The notes under the pieces were generated by a model that was not told the DNA's origin, did not search any database, and saw only the letters and a list, made by a program, of their open reading frames with translations. Positions 1-5,589 of a stretch of DNA of 5,589 nucleotides are shown here, in pieces; the first letter of the stretch is position 1, and every line of letters starts with the position of its first letter. The stretch lies in the NCBI GenBank assembly GCA_902796455.1, contig CADBPH010000326.1:1-5589 (forward strand), in the 5' to 3' direction. Origin of the DNA: an uncultured Bacteroidia bacterium (GTDB lineage Bacteria; Bacteroidota; Bacteroidia; Bacteroidales; UBA932). Made by a program: the position numbers and the translations under genes.

Positions 1-738
1 AAAGCCGCCGGAATCTGTCAATATCCGGAACAGGGGATTTTCGGGGGTGTCGTTGAAATCCCCCATGGCAACGATATCCCTCACGCCAGCCGACAGCAGG
101 GAGTCGCGCGTACGGCGCAGCTGGTCCGCTGCGACCCGGCGTTTCCATCCGGATTCCCCGCCGCCGTATTTCGAAGGATGGTGATTGACCAGCAAGGCCA
201 CGCGCCTTCCCGACGCTTTCCGCTGCAGGACGGCCGACAGGATATCCCGCGTGCGGAGGGTATCCCCTCCCGGACCGATTCCCTGTACGCGGACGGGGCG
301 GGCGGATTCCACCGCAAACACCTGTTCCCGGTACAGCAAGGCGACATCGATGCCGCGCGGATCCGGAGAATCGAAATGCAGGATGCGGTAGTCGCATTTG
401 CGCAACGGCGTCTCTTCCAGCAGTTTCCGCAGCACGAAACGGTTCTCTACCTCCGCCAGGGCGATAACGTCCGGAAGCCCGCCGTGCCGCGAAGCCACCC
501 ACAAGACCGTCTTTGCGACCGCGTTGCATTTGGCATAGAAGCGCCTCCGGGTCCAATGCCGCTCGCCGCGGGAGGAAAAAGCCCGGTCTGATTCCCCTCC
601 GCCCCCGTCGTGGTAATCGAAAAAGTTTTCCAGATTCCAGAACAGGATCCGTTCCTGCAGCGCTTCCCCGTCCGGAACGGCCCTTCCGGGAAAAAGGGCC
701 AGCAAGCCTGCCGCCAATGCACAAACAAATTCCTTCAT
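1..738 (-). CDS. Endonuclease/exonuclease/phosphatase (EEP) family protein, 3' end outside window
   Basis: The minus-strand frame is open from the ATG at 738-736 to the left edge (246 codons, no stop), so the C-terminus is missing. The protein belongs to the EEP fold, metal-dependent phosphodiesterases or nucleases. Visible family motifs are WNLENFFD (34-41; Asn and Glu of the first strand), ALAEVEN (94-99; the metal-binding Glu), RGIDVALLYR (128-137), the His of NHHPSKYGG (185-193) and GDFND (226-230; catalytic Asp/Asn). The C-terminal Asp-His motif should lie beyond the edge. Related Bacteroidales proteins are, from memory, about 340 residues, so roughly 100 are missing. Residues 4-17 form a short hydrophobic stretch that may be a signal peptide, though with a weak positive start. 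The start is well fixed because an in-frame TGA lies at 747-745, nine bases before the ATG. It is divergent from ychF. The substrate (nucleic acid, phospholipid or sugar phosphate) cannot be told from sequence. Confidence 0.92.
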   Translation of the reverse strand, partial: MKEFVCALAAGLLALFPGRAVPDGEALQERILFWNLENFFDYHDGGGGESDRAFSSRGERHWTRRRFYAKCNAVAKTVLWVASRHGGLPDVIALAEVENRFVLRKLLEETPLRKCDYRILHFDSPDPRGIDVALLYREQVFAVESARPVRVQGIGPGGDTLRTRDILSAVLQRKASGRRVALLVNHHPSKYGGGESGWKRRVAADQLRRTRDSLLSAGVRDIVAMGDFNDTPENPLFRILTDSGGF

Positions 739-755
739 TCTACTTCAACCCTATG

Positions 756-806
756 TTGCGGCAGGCGTGCCGCCCCGGTCCGGCAAGGGCCGGAACCTGT
801 CTGCAA
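756..806. repeat. GC-rich imperfect inverted repeat with alternative hairpins
   Basis: This intergenic element can fold in two mutually exclusive ways. One is two tandem hairpins: 758-763 pairs perfectly with 768-773 (GCGGCA/TGCCGC, loop GGCG), and 777-784 pairs with 789-797 (GGT plus CCGGC with GCCGG plus ACC, one bulged A at 794, loop AAGG). The other is a long irregular stem in which 756-765 pairs with 796-806 around the inner 780-793 hairpin, with one bulge and one position that is G-T on the plus strand but A-C on the minus strand. It ends 17 bases upstream of the minus-strand EEP start, so it probably lies in that gene's leader. No T-run follows either strand, which argues against an intrinsic terminator. 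Its function is unknown. Confidence 0.5.
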
Positions 807-883
807 GAAAAGGATTTCTACGCATAACGACATTAAAAAACGTGAAATCTCTGTTTTTTATCAGCAATATGCAGAGAAAGATT

Positions 884-891
884 TAACTTTG
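884..891 (+). promoter_or_regulatory. Bacteroidota-type -7 promoter box (TAACTTTG) for ychF
   Basis: TAACTTTG matches the TAnnTTTG consensus used by the primary sigma factor of Bacteroidota. It ends 22 bases before the ychF ATG, which would give a short leader of roughly 15-18 bases starting near 896-899. No good TTTG-type -33 box is seen at the usual 19-21 base spacing; a T-run lies slightly too far upstream (854-859). The surrounding 820-913 stretch is AT-rich compared with the genes. Confidence 0.7.
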
Positions 892-913
892 CAGGCAATA
901 AAACAGTTGAAAA

Positions 914-2017
914 ATGTCACTCAAATGCGGTATCGTGGGGCTTCCCAATGTCGGTAAATCTACGTTGTTCAATTGTATCAGTTCCGGAAAGGCCCAAAGC
1001 GCCAATTTCCCTTTCTGTACGATCGAACCCAACTTGGGCTCCACCAATGTTCCCGATAAACGGTTGGAAGTGTTGACGGAAATTTGCCAGCCGCGCAGCG
1101 TCGTGCCGGCCACGGTCGACATCGTGGATATCGCCGGTCTTGTCAAAGGGGCCAGCAAAGGGGAAGGGTTGGGAAACCAATTCCTTGCGAATATCCGGGA
1201 AACCGATGCCATCCTGCATGTCCTCCGCTGTTTCGACGACGGAAACATTATCCATGTGGACGGATCCATCGACCCGGTCCGCGACAAGGAAATTGTGGAT
1301 ACGGAGCTGCAAATAAAAGATTTGGAGACTGTTGAATCCCGGCTGGCCAAATCGGTCAAGCAAGCCACGACGGGCGGAGACAAGGAAGCCAAGAAGCTGG
1401 TCGATTTGCTGGAACGTTACCGCGCCGCGCTGCTCGCCGGAAAATCCTGCCGGACCGTGGAACTCCTCAACCCGGACGAAGAGGCGATGGCCAAGAACCT
1501 GTTCCTGCTGACCAACAAACCGGTCCTGTATGTCTGCAATGTGGACGAGGCTTCGGCGGCGAGCGGCAATGCCTATGTGGATGCCGTCCGCGAGGCCGTC
1601 AAGGATGAACAGGCTGAAATCCTGGTAATTGCCGCGAAAACCGAAGCGGAAATTGCGGAAATCGAAGACTATGAAGACCGGCAGATGTTCCTGGAAGAAC
1701 TGGGCCTGCAAGAATCCGGCGTGGTCCGCCTGATCCAGGGCGCATACCATTTGCTCGGTTTATTGACCTTCTTCACCGCCGGGGCGGACGAGTGCCGCGC
1801 CTGGACCATCCGCAAGGGCGACAAAGCCCCGAAGGCGGCCGGTGCAATCCATACCGACTTCGAGCGGGGCTTCATCCGTGCGGAAGTCATCAAATACGAG
1901 GATTTTGTTCAGTACCGCTCAGAAGCGGCCGTCCGTGCTGCCGGAAAACTCGCGACGGAAGGGAAGGAGTACGTCGTCCAGGACGGCGACATCATGCACT
2001 TCCTGTTCAACGTTTAA
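914..2017 (+). CDS. ychF: Redox-regulated ribosome-binding ATPase YchF (Obg-family, OLA1 homologue)
   Basis: Complete 367-residue protein, the usual YchF length. YchF/OLA1 is a universally conserved cytosolic P-loop protein of the TRAFAC Obg family that binds ribosomes and prefers ATP to GTP. The G1/Walker A loop is GLPNVGKST (9-17), the G2 Thr lies in PFCTIEPN (33-40), and G3 is DIAGLV (72-77). The G4 position reads NVDE (209-212), the NxxE form linked to ATP specificity in this family instead of the GTPase NKxD. A helical insert covers about 125-200, and the C-terminal TGS domain covers about 283-366, with FFTAGADECRAW (286-297), AIHTDFERGFIRAEVI (311-326) and the terminal DGDIMHFLFNV (357-367). 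The start is fixed by an in-frame TGA at 908-910, three bases before the ATG. There is no Shine-Dalgarno motif, as is common in Bacteroidota. The gene appears monocistronic, transcribed from the box at 884-891. Confidence 0.98.
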   Translation: MSLKCGIVGLPNVGKSTLFNCISSGKAQSANFPFCTIEPNLGSTNVPDKRLEVLTEICQPRSVVPATVDIVDIAGLVKGASKGEGLGNQFLANIRETDAILHVLRCFDDGNIIHVDGSIDPVRDKEIVDTELQIKDLETVESRLAKSVKQATTGGDKEAKKLVDLLERYRAALLAGKSCRTVELLNPDEEAMAKNLFLLTNKPVLYVCNVDEASAASGNAYVDAVREAVKDEQAEILVIAAKTEAEIAEIEDYEDRQMFLEELGLQESGVVRLIQGAYHLLGLLTFFTAGADECRAWTIRKGDKAPKAAGAIHTDFERGFIRAEVIKYEDFVQYRSEAAVRAAGKLATEGKEYVVQDGDIMHFLFNV

Positions 2018-2021
2018 TCCC

Positions 2022-4358
2022 TTACAAGACGACGTCCAGGATATTGGGACAATGGTCCGTTATCTGGATGGTGAACAGCGATTTTTCGCAAATGAAATTC
2101 CTGATTTCCACTTGTTTCCGGTCATAGAGAAGCAAGTGGTCGATTGCCATGTCGCGCGTCAGGTCCATTCCTTTTCGGATTCCGGGAGCATGCGGACCGC
2201 ATGGGTGATGCCCGTTCGTCCCGTCCGTCAAATGAGTCGCCAGTTCCGCACAGGATTGATATCCTTTTGCCTTGAACGCCTGAATGGCAGGCTTGGACTC
2301 ATTCGCATTCAGGTCCCCCACCACGAAGACCGGGACATCATATTTCGCTTTCAGGCTGTCCACCGCCGCGATAATCCGCCGGGCCTGCTCCGCGCGGGCC
2401 TGGTCGCTGCCCGGCGCCGCTTTTTCGGATTTCCACCAAAGATGGGTGCTGACGAGCAGGAAGGCGCGCTGATTCGCTTTCAGGCGGCAGACGGCCCAGG
2501 AGAAAGACTTTGTCTTGCCGTTGTTCCATTTCTCGGGAGTAAAGGGAACGTAGCCGGCATCCAGTAATTCAACGGTTTCCGGGCGGTAATAAATCGGCGT
2601 GAAGTTGACGCCGCCCTCCGGAACCTTGAACGCCTCCTCATAACCATACTGCGCAAACAGGGGGTCCCAGACTGCCTTCATCGGATTGGACACTTCCTGG
2701 AAAGACGCCACGTCGGGCATATAGGCCCGGAGAAGCTGCGCGAATTGCGGCCCCCGGACTTTGTTGGTGCATTCCAGGCCCGCTTTCCACCATTCCGCCG
2801 GGCTGTACGCGGCATCATACTGCCAGATATTGTCGTCGAGAATGCGGAGATTCACCCCTTTTTCGCGCGGAAACAAGTTGTCCCCCTCCACCGTTCCTTC
2901 CCGGCGGAAATTCGCCGGAATACGGCTTTTTTTCAGCTGTGCTTCCAATACCGGGAGCATCCGGTCCAGTGCCCATGCTCCACCTGCTTTGACGAGCAAT
3001 TTTTCCCCTTGGACCGCAGAAGCATAAGCGAAGGGACCCGGGAGGGAGAGCGCCGCTGATTCGGGACGATTCGTTTCCCCGACCAGAATCTCTTTGTCTG
3101 CCGGAGCCTCCGTATCCGGGACGACGGAAAGGTTCATCCCCGTGACGGCATGGATCCGCTCCCGGAGACGCGCCGCTGCGTCTGCGCCGATTTCCGGATC
3201 CGCCTCCGCAGCATAAACAATCCGGTAGTCCGGCAGGGCCCGGCGCGGGATGGAAACCGGTGCAACCGCCTGGGGGGATTGCGCAATCTTATATTTTTCA
3301 AGGATTTCCACGACGGGTTCCTTGATGGATTCGGCCCAGAGGGTGTAACCATAGCTGTTCGGATGGGACCCGTCTGACGTCGTTTCGTGGTCGGGCGAAG
3401 TCGCATTCATGGTCGTAATCCAATAGACATCCGGGTATTTCCGGACCATCTGGCGCATCATTTCGTCCGCCACATCCATTCTGTTCTGTTCGTTGCGGTC
3501 GATCGTTGCATTGAAATTGCGCTTTTCCCGGTACAAGGTATTCAGGAAAATAAGCGGAACGCCCGGCCTGGCTTCCCGAATGATCTGGATGAACGGCTCC
3601 AGGCGCTCCCGGATCATGTCCGCCGACGGATTGGAAAAGCCATCGAAAAGATACGCATCGACATCCTCTGCCCGGGCAAGGGCATGGGCGAAATACGCCT
3701 GCAGTTTGGAATTGCCGCTGAATCCCAGGTTGATGAAATTATATCCGGTTTTCCGGCTCAGTTGAGAGGTCCATGCCATGCCGCAGCGCCCTGCGCCGGA
3801 TCCCTGGGTATAGGACGAGCCGAAAACGGCGATCCGGCCCTTGAAAGGATAGGTGCCGGGGGAAATCCAGGCATCCTCTTCCGTAACAATCTCCAACGAT
3901 TCAATTTCCGAATACAGCGGAAGGTATATCATGCATTCCTTCACCCCATTCCCGCTTTCGCTCAGCAGGGGCACCTCGGTCCGCACGCCGGGCGTATCGT
4001 CTTTCGCATAGCCGTTTCCCGCCCAGAGCCACTGCCCGTCCTTCTTGATGTACAAATCAAATCCGCGGAGAGAAATCAGGCCGATGCTTACCCCCTCGCC
4101 GGCCCTGCGCCAAGCCGAGCGGATGCCGATTGTCGGAGAGTCTGTCTTGAACGCCACCGCCAGGCCGTTGCTCTGGCGGGCCTGCCGGAGCACCCCCGGT
4201 GTCATTCCTTCTACGGGATCCATCCGGTCCCAAGGATGCGCAGTCGGCAGGAATTTACCGACGACGGTCAGCGACAAGGCGTCCGTATACTTTTTTTTAG
4301 CCTGCACCGGCAGTGCCAGCAACAACAGGAAAAGAAGAAGGAGTTTACTGTGGCGCAT
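2022..4358 (-). CDS. Exported fusion protein: GxDLY/SGNH esterase, GH67-N-like module and EEP phosphodiesterase
   Basis: Complete 778-residue protein. Residues 1-20 are a clear signal peptide (RHSK, a leucine-rich core, then a VQA cleavage site), so it is exported, probably to the periplasm or cell surface. About 25-165 is the GxDLY domain (GFDLY at 99-103) that precedes Lipase_GDSL_3. About 172-355 is an SGNH hydrolase: block I GSSYTQG (180-186, nucleophile Ser182), block II NLGFSG (210-215), block III Asn in DGFSN (239-243), and block V DGSHPN (329-334) with Asp329 and His332. About 377-480 resembles the N-terminal module of GH67-type glycosidases (DYRIVYAA, aAarLrerI, EILVGETNRP at 423-432). 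About 500-778 is EEP: DDN (508-510), FQEV (553-556), STHLWW (637-642), GDLNAN (681-686), DH (740-741) and TDHCPN (767-772). All expected catalytic residues are present in both enzyme modules. Known SGNH relatives are carbohydrate or lipid esterases; the substrate here is unknown. The gene follows the transporter by 11 bases and is convergent with ychF. Confidence 0.9.
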   Translation of the reverse strand: MRHSKLLLLFLLLLALPVQAKKKYTDALSLTVVGKFLPTAHPWDRMDPVEGMTPGVLRQARQSNGLAVAFKTDSPTIGIRSAWRRAGEGVSIGLISLRGFDLYIKKDGQWLWAGNGYAKDDTPGVRTEVPLLSESGNGVKECMIYLPLYSEIESLEIVTEEDAWISPGTYPFKGRIAVFGSSYTQGSGAGRCGMAWTSQLSRKTGYNFINLGFSGNSKLQAYFAHALARAEDVDAYLFDGFSNPSADMIRERLEPFIQIIREARPGVPLIFLNTLYREKRNFNATIDRNEQNRMDVADEMMRQMVRKYPDVYWITTMNATSPDHETTSDGSHPNSYGYTLWAESIKEPVVEILEKYKIAQSPQAVAPVSIPRRALPDYRIVYAAEADPEIGADAAARLRERIHAVTGMNLSVVPDTEAPADKEILVGETNRPESAALSLPGPFAYASAVQGEKLLVKAGGAWALDRMLPVLEAQLKKSRIPANFRREGTVEGDNLFPREKGVNLRILDDNIWQYDAAYSPAEWWKAGLECTNKVRGPQFAQLLRAYMPDVASFQEVSNPMKAVWDPLFAQYGYEEAFKVPEGGVNFTPIYYRPETVELLDAGYVPFTPEKWNNGKTKSFSWAVCRLKANQRAFLLVSTHLWWKSEKAAPGSDQARAEQARRIIAAVDSLKAKYDVPVFVVGDLNANESKPAIQAFKAKGYQSCAELATHLTDGTNGHHPCGPHAPGIRKGMDLTRDMAIDHLLLYDRKQVEIRNFICEKSLFTIQITDHCPNILDVVL

Positions 4359-4369
4359 GGTATTTATTA
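4359..4369 (-). other. 11-base operon junction with extra in-frame stops
   Basis: Between the transporter stop (4372-4370) and the esterase-EEP ATG there are only 11 bases. The transporter stop is followed immediately by two more in-frame TAA codons (4369-4367 and 4366-4364), giving TAATAATAA on the minus strand. There is no room for a terminator or promoter and no Shine-Dalgarno motif, so co-transcription is very likely. Translation of the second gene may depend on the AT-rich, unstructured junction. Confidence 0.75.
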
Positions 4370-5557
4370 TTAGCTGTTTACGATTTCCGTGTTTTCTTGT
4401 TTTTTCCCGAAAAAGCGCTCGAGGACCAAGGCAATCGCTCCGTCGCCGGTCACATTGCAGCCCGGGCCGTATCCGTCCAGCGCAAGGTAGATGGTCATGA
4501 CCAGGGCGGTCTGCTCGGGAGAGAACAGCAGGATGCTTTCCATCAAGCCCAGAGAAGCCATCAGCACCCCGCCCATCACGCCGGGAGAAGCAATGGTCAC
4601 GATTCCCTGCATCAGGACGAAATGGGCATACATCGCAAGGGAAAGGGGAGATCCGGTGATGTACGCGACCGCCGTCGCCGTTGCCGCCAGTTTAATCGTG
4701 GATCCGCACATGTGCACGTTCGAACAAAGCGGAATCGTAAAGTCGGCGATGTCCTCGCTCACCCCGTTCTTCCGCGTGCAGGCCGTCGTCACCGGGATAA
4801 CCGCGGAGGAAGAACAGATGGAGAAGGCAGTCAGATAAGCCGGAACCATGTTCCAGAGGCATTTCAGCGGGTTCTTGCCGGCAATCAGCCCGGCGATAAG
4901 ATATTGTAGGAAGAGGAAAATAAGGGACAGGATCACGCCGGTCAGGATGATTTTCGCTCCGGCGCCGATCACGACCCCGATCACGCCTTTGGCGCTCATC
5001 TCGCATATCATGGAGAAGATGTACCAGGGGAGCAGCGGAATGATCACTTTTTCCATGGTCATTTTGATAATGTCGCCAAATTGTTCGACCCCTTTTTTCA
5101 GGGCGCCGGAACCCGTATAGACAATCCCCAATCCGACCATGAAGGAGAGAAGCAGCGCCGTCAGGATGTCGCAGAGCGGCACGATTTTCATGTCAAAATA
5201 CGGCTTGAATTCTTTTGCCGCAACCGTATCGGGCGACAGTTCCCCCGGCTCCAGATAATGCGGGAAGAGCAGGGAACCGCTTGAATAGGCGAAAAATCCT
5301 GCGCACAAGGTCGACACGTAAGCAATGGCGACAACCCAAAGGAGCATTTTCCCGGCTCCTTTCCCCACGTTGGCGATTGCCGGCGTCACCAGGCCCAAAA
5401 CCAGCAAAGGAATGATGAATTTCAGGATTTGGGCGAACAACACATTGAATGTTTTCAGGATGCGGACGATGAATTCCGGCGCAAACAGGCCGAGCAACGC
5501 ACCACAGACAATCGCAATGAGAACCTTGACGAACAGGCTTACTTTCAATTTTTTCAT
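4370..5557 (-). CDS. SDF/DAACS family cation symporter (dicarboxylate/amino acid symporter-like), divergent motifs
   Basis: Complete 395-residue inner-membrane protein with the SDF fold seen in GltPh/GltP/SstT: about six N-terminal membrane helices (roughly 7-27, 37-60, 70-92, 126-148, 168-195, 201-226), a serine-rich re-entrant loop HP1 (SSSA, 249-252), TM7 (about 270-300), HP2 (PGVMGG, 325-330) and TM8 (about 348-378) ending in NVTGD (368-372). By alignment to GltPh from memory, the TM7 NMDGT motif reads HMCGS (282-286). In TM8 the Asp that binds the substrate amino group is kept (D361), and Asn and Asp of the sodium site are kept (N368, D372), but the side-chain-carboxylate Arg is Gly364 and the next Thr is Pro365. 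The HP1 Arg of GltPh is also replaced (C248). It is therefore probably not a glutamate/aspartate carrier; a neutral amino acid or another small solute is possible. It is the first gene of a probable operon with the downstream esterase-EEP gene. It ends in three tandem TAA codons. Confidence 0.9.
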   Translation of the reverse strand: MKKLKVSLFVKVLIAIVCGALLGLFAPEFIVRILKTFNVLFAQILKFIIPLLVLGLVTPAIANVGKGAGKMLLWVVAIAYVSTLCAGFFAYSSGSLLFPHYLEPGELSPDTVAAKEFKPYFDMKIVPLCDILTALLLSFMVGLGIVYTGSGALKKGVEQFGDIIKMTMEKVIIPLLPWYIFSMICEMSAKGVIGVVIGAGAKIILTGVILSLIFLFLQYLIAGLIAGKNPLKCLWNMVPAYLTAFSICSSSAVIPVTTACTRKNGVSEDIADFTIPLCSNVHMCGSTIKLAATATAVAYITGSPLSLAMYAHFVLMQGIVTIASPGVMGGVLMASLGLMESILLFSPEQTALVMTIYLALDGYGPGCNVTGDGAIALVLERFFGKKQENTEIVNS

Positions 5558-5568
5558 TTTATTCCTTG

Positions 5569-5585
5569 TATTGAGAAGCTCAATA
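5569..5585. promoter_or_regulatory. Perfect 7-base inverted repeat upstream of the transporter
   Basis: TATTGAG (5569-5575) and CTCAATA (5579-5585) are exact reverse complements separated by three bases. The element ends 11 bases upstream of the transporter ATG on the minus strand. It could be a short operator for a dimeric repressor or a small hairpin in the leader. No TAnnTTTG box is visible in the few remaining bases, so the operon promoter probably lies outside the right edge. Confidence 0.4.
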
Positions 5586-5589
5586 TCCA

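Noticed and set aside
178..591. Plus-strand open frame of 137 codons in the first 600 bases.
   Set aside because: The minus-strand frame there encodes all expected EEP motifs in order, so the plus-strand frame is a shadow.
807..870. Possible minus-strand promoter for the EEP gene in the AT-rich stretch.
   Set aside because: The closest match on the minus strand (TAATGTCG) deviates at two fixed positions of TAnnTTTG and no -33 box supports it, so I do not call a promoter.
917..1750. Long open frame of 277 codons on the minus strand opposite ychF.
   Set aside because: It lies wholly within ychF on the opposite strand, has no recognisable motif, and its openness follows from the codon bias of ychF.
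2047..2058. Short GGAC/GTCC stem just past the ychF stop as a possible terminator.
   Set aside because: Only four base pairs, no following T-run, and it lies inside the opposing coding sequence.
3164..3181. Inverted repeat AGACGC/GCGTCT with a 6-base spacer inside the fusion gene.
   Set aside because: It lies within the coding sequence of the GH67-N-like module, is short, and such GC-rich pairings are expected by chance in this composition.
3814..3822. SGNH block I reads GSS instead of the textbook GDS, as if the nucleophile motif were degenerate.
   Set aside because: From memory, GSSxTQG is the normal form in the Lipase_GDSL_3 family, and the rest of the block set (NLGFSG, DGSHPN) is intact, so this is family-typical and not decay.
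3387..4373. Long open frame of 328 codons on the plus strand opposite the fusion gene.
   Set aside because: It mirrors the GC-rich coding strand of a well-supported gene with a signal peptide and catalytic motifs; the antisense product resembles no family I know.
4313..4909. Plus-strand open frame of 198 codons opposite the transporter.
   Set aside because: It is antisense to conserved membrane segments of the transporter, with arginine/histidine-rich low-complexity content typical of shadow frames.

Overview
The window is compact bacterial chromosome, most likely from a member of the Bacteroidota (order Bacteroidales by inference). The reasons are a TAnnTTTG-type promoter box in front of ychF, the absence of a purine-rich Shine-Dalgarno site before that gene, and the protein families present: an EEP protein of the kind common in Bacteroidales, and a Lipase_GDSL_3/GxDLY esterase. 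Base composition looks moderately GC-rich in the genes and clearly AT-rich just upstream of ychF. No RNA gene, mobile element, CRISPR array or origin was seen.

Layout from left to right: (1) the first 738 bases carry, on the minus strand, the first 246 codons of an endonuclease/exonuclease/phosphatase (EEP) protein that runs off the left edge. (2) A 175-base divergent intergenic region holds a GC-rich hairpin-forming element near the EEP start and the ychF promoter near the other end. (3) ychF, a complete housekeeping P-loop ATPase, lies on the plus strand. (4) After only 4 bases, and convergent with ychF, lies a 778-codon minus-strand gene for an exported multidomain protein. It joins a GxDLY/SGNH esterase module, a GH67-N-like module and a second EEP module. 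(5) Eleven bases upstream of that gene, on the same strand, ends a 395-codon sodium:dicarboxylate symporter (SDF/DAACS) family transporter whose substrate and ion motifs are altered. A perfect 7-base inverted repeat sits just before its start at the right edge.

The transporter and the esterase-EEP gene very probably form one operon, transporter first. A plausible but unproven reading is that an exported enzyme releases or processes a compound outside the cytoplasm and the transporter takes up a small product. ychF is an independent conserved neighbour. The most interesting items are the SGNH/GH67-N/EEP fusion, the transporter lacking the usual acidic-substrate arginines and the NMDGT motif, and the nearly abutting convergent gene pair. 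I did not find evidence for a wholly new system such as a defence island or a biosynthetic cluster.
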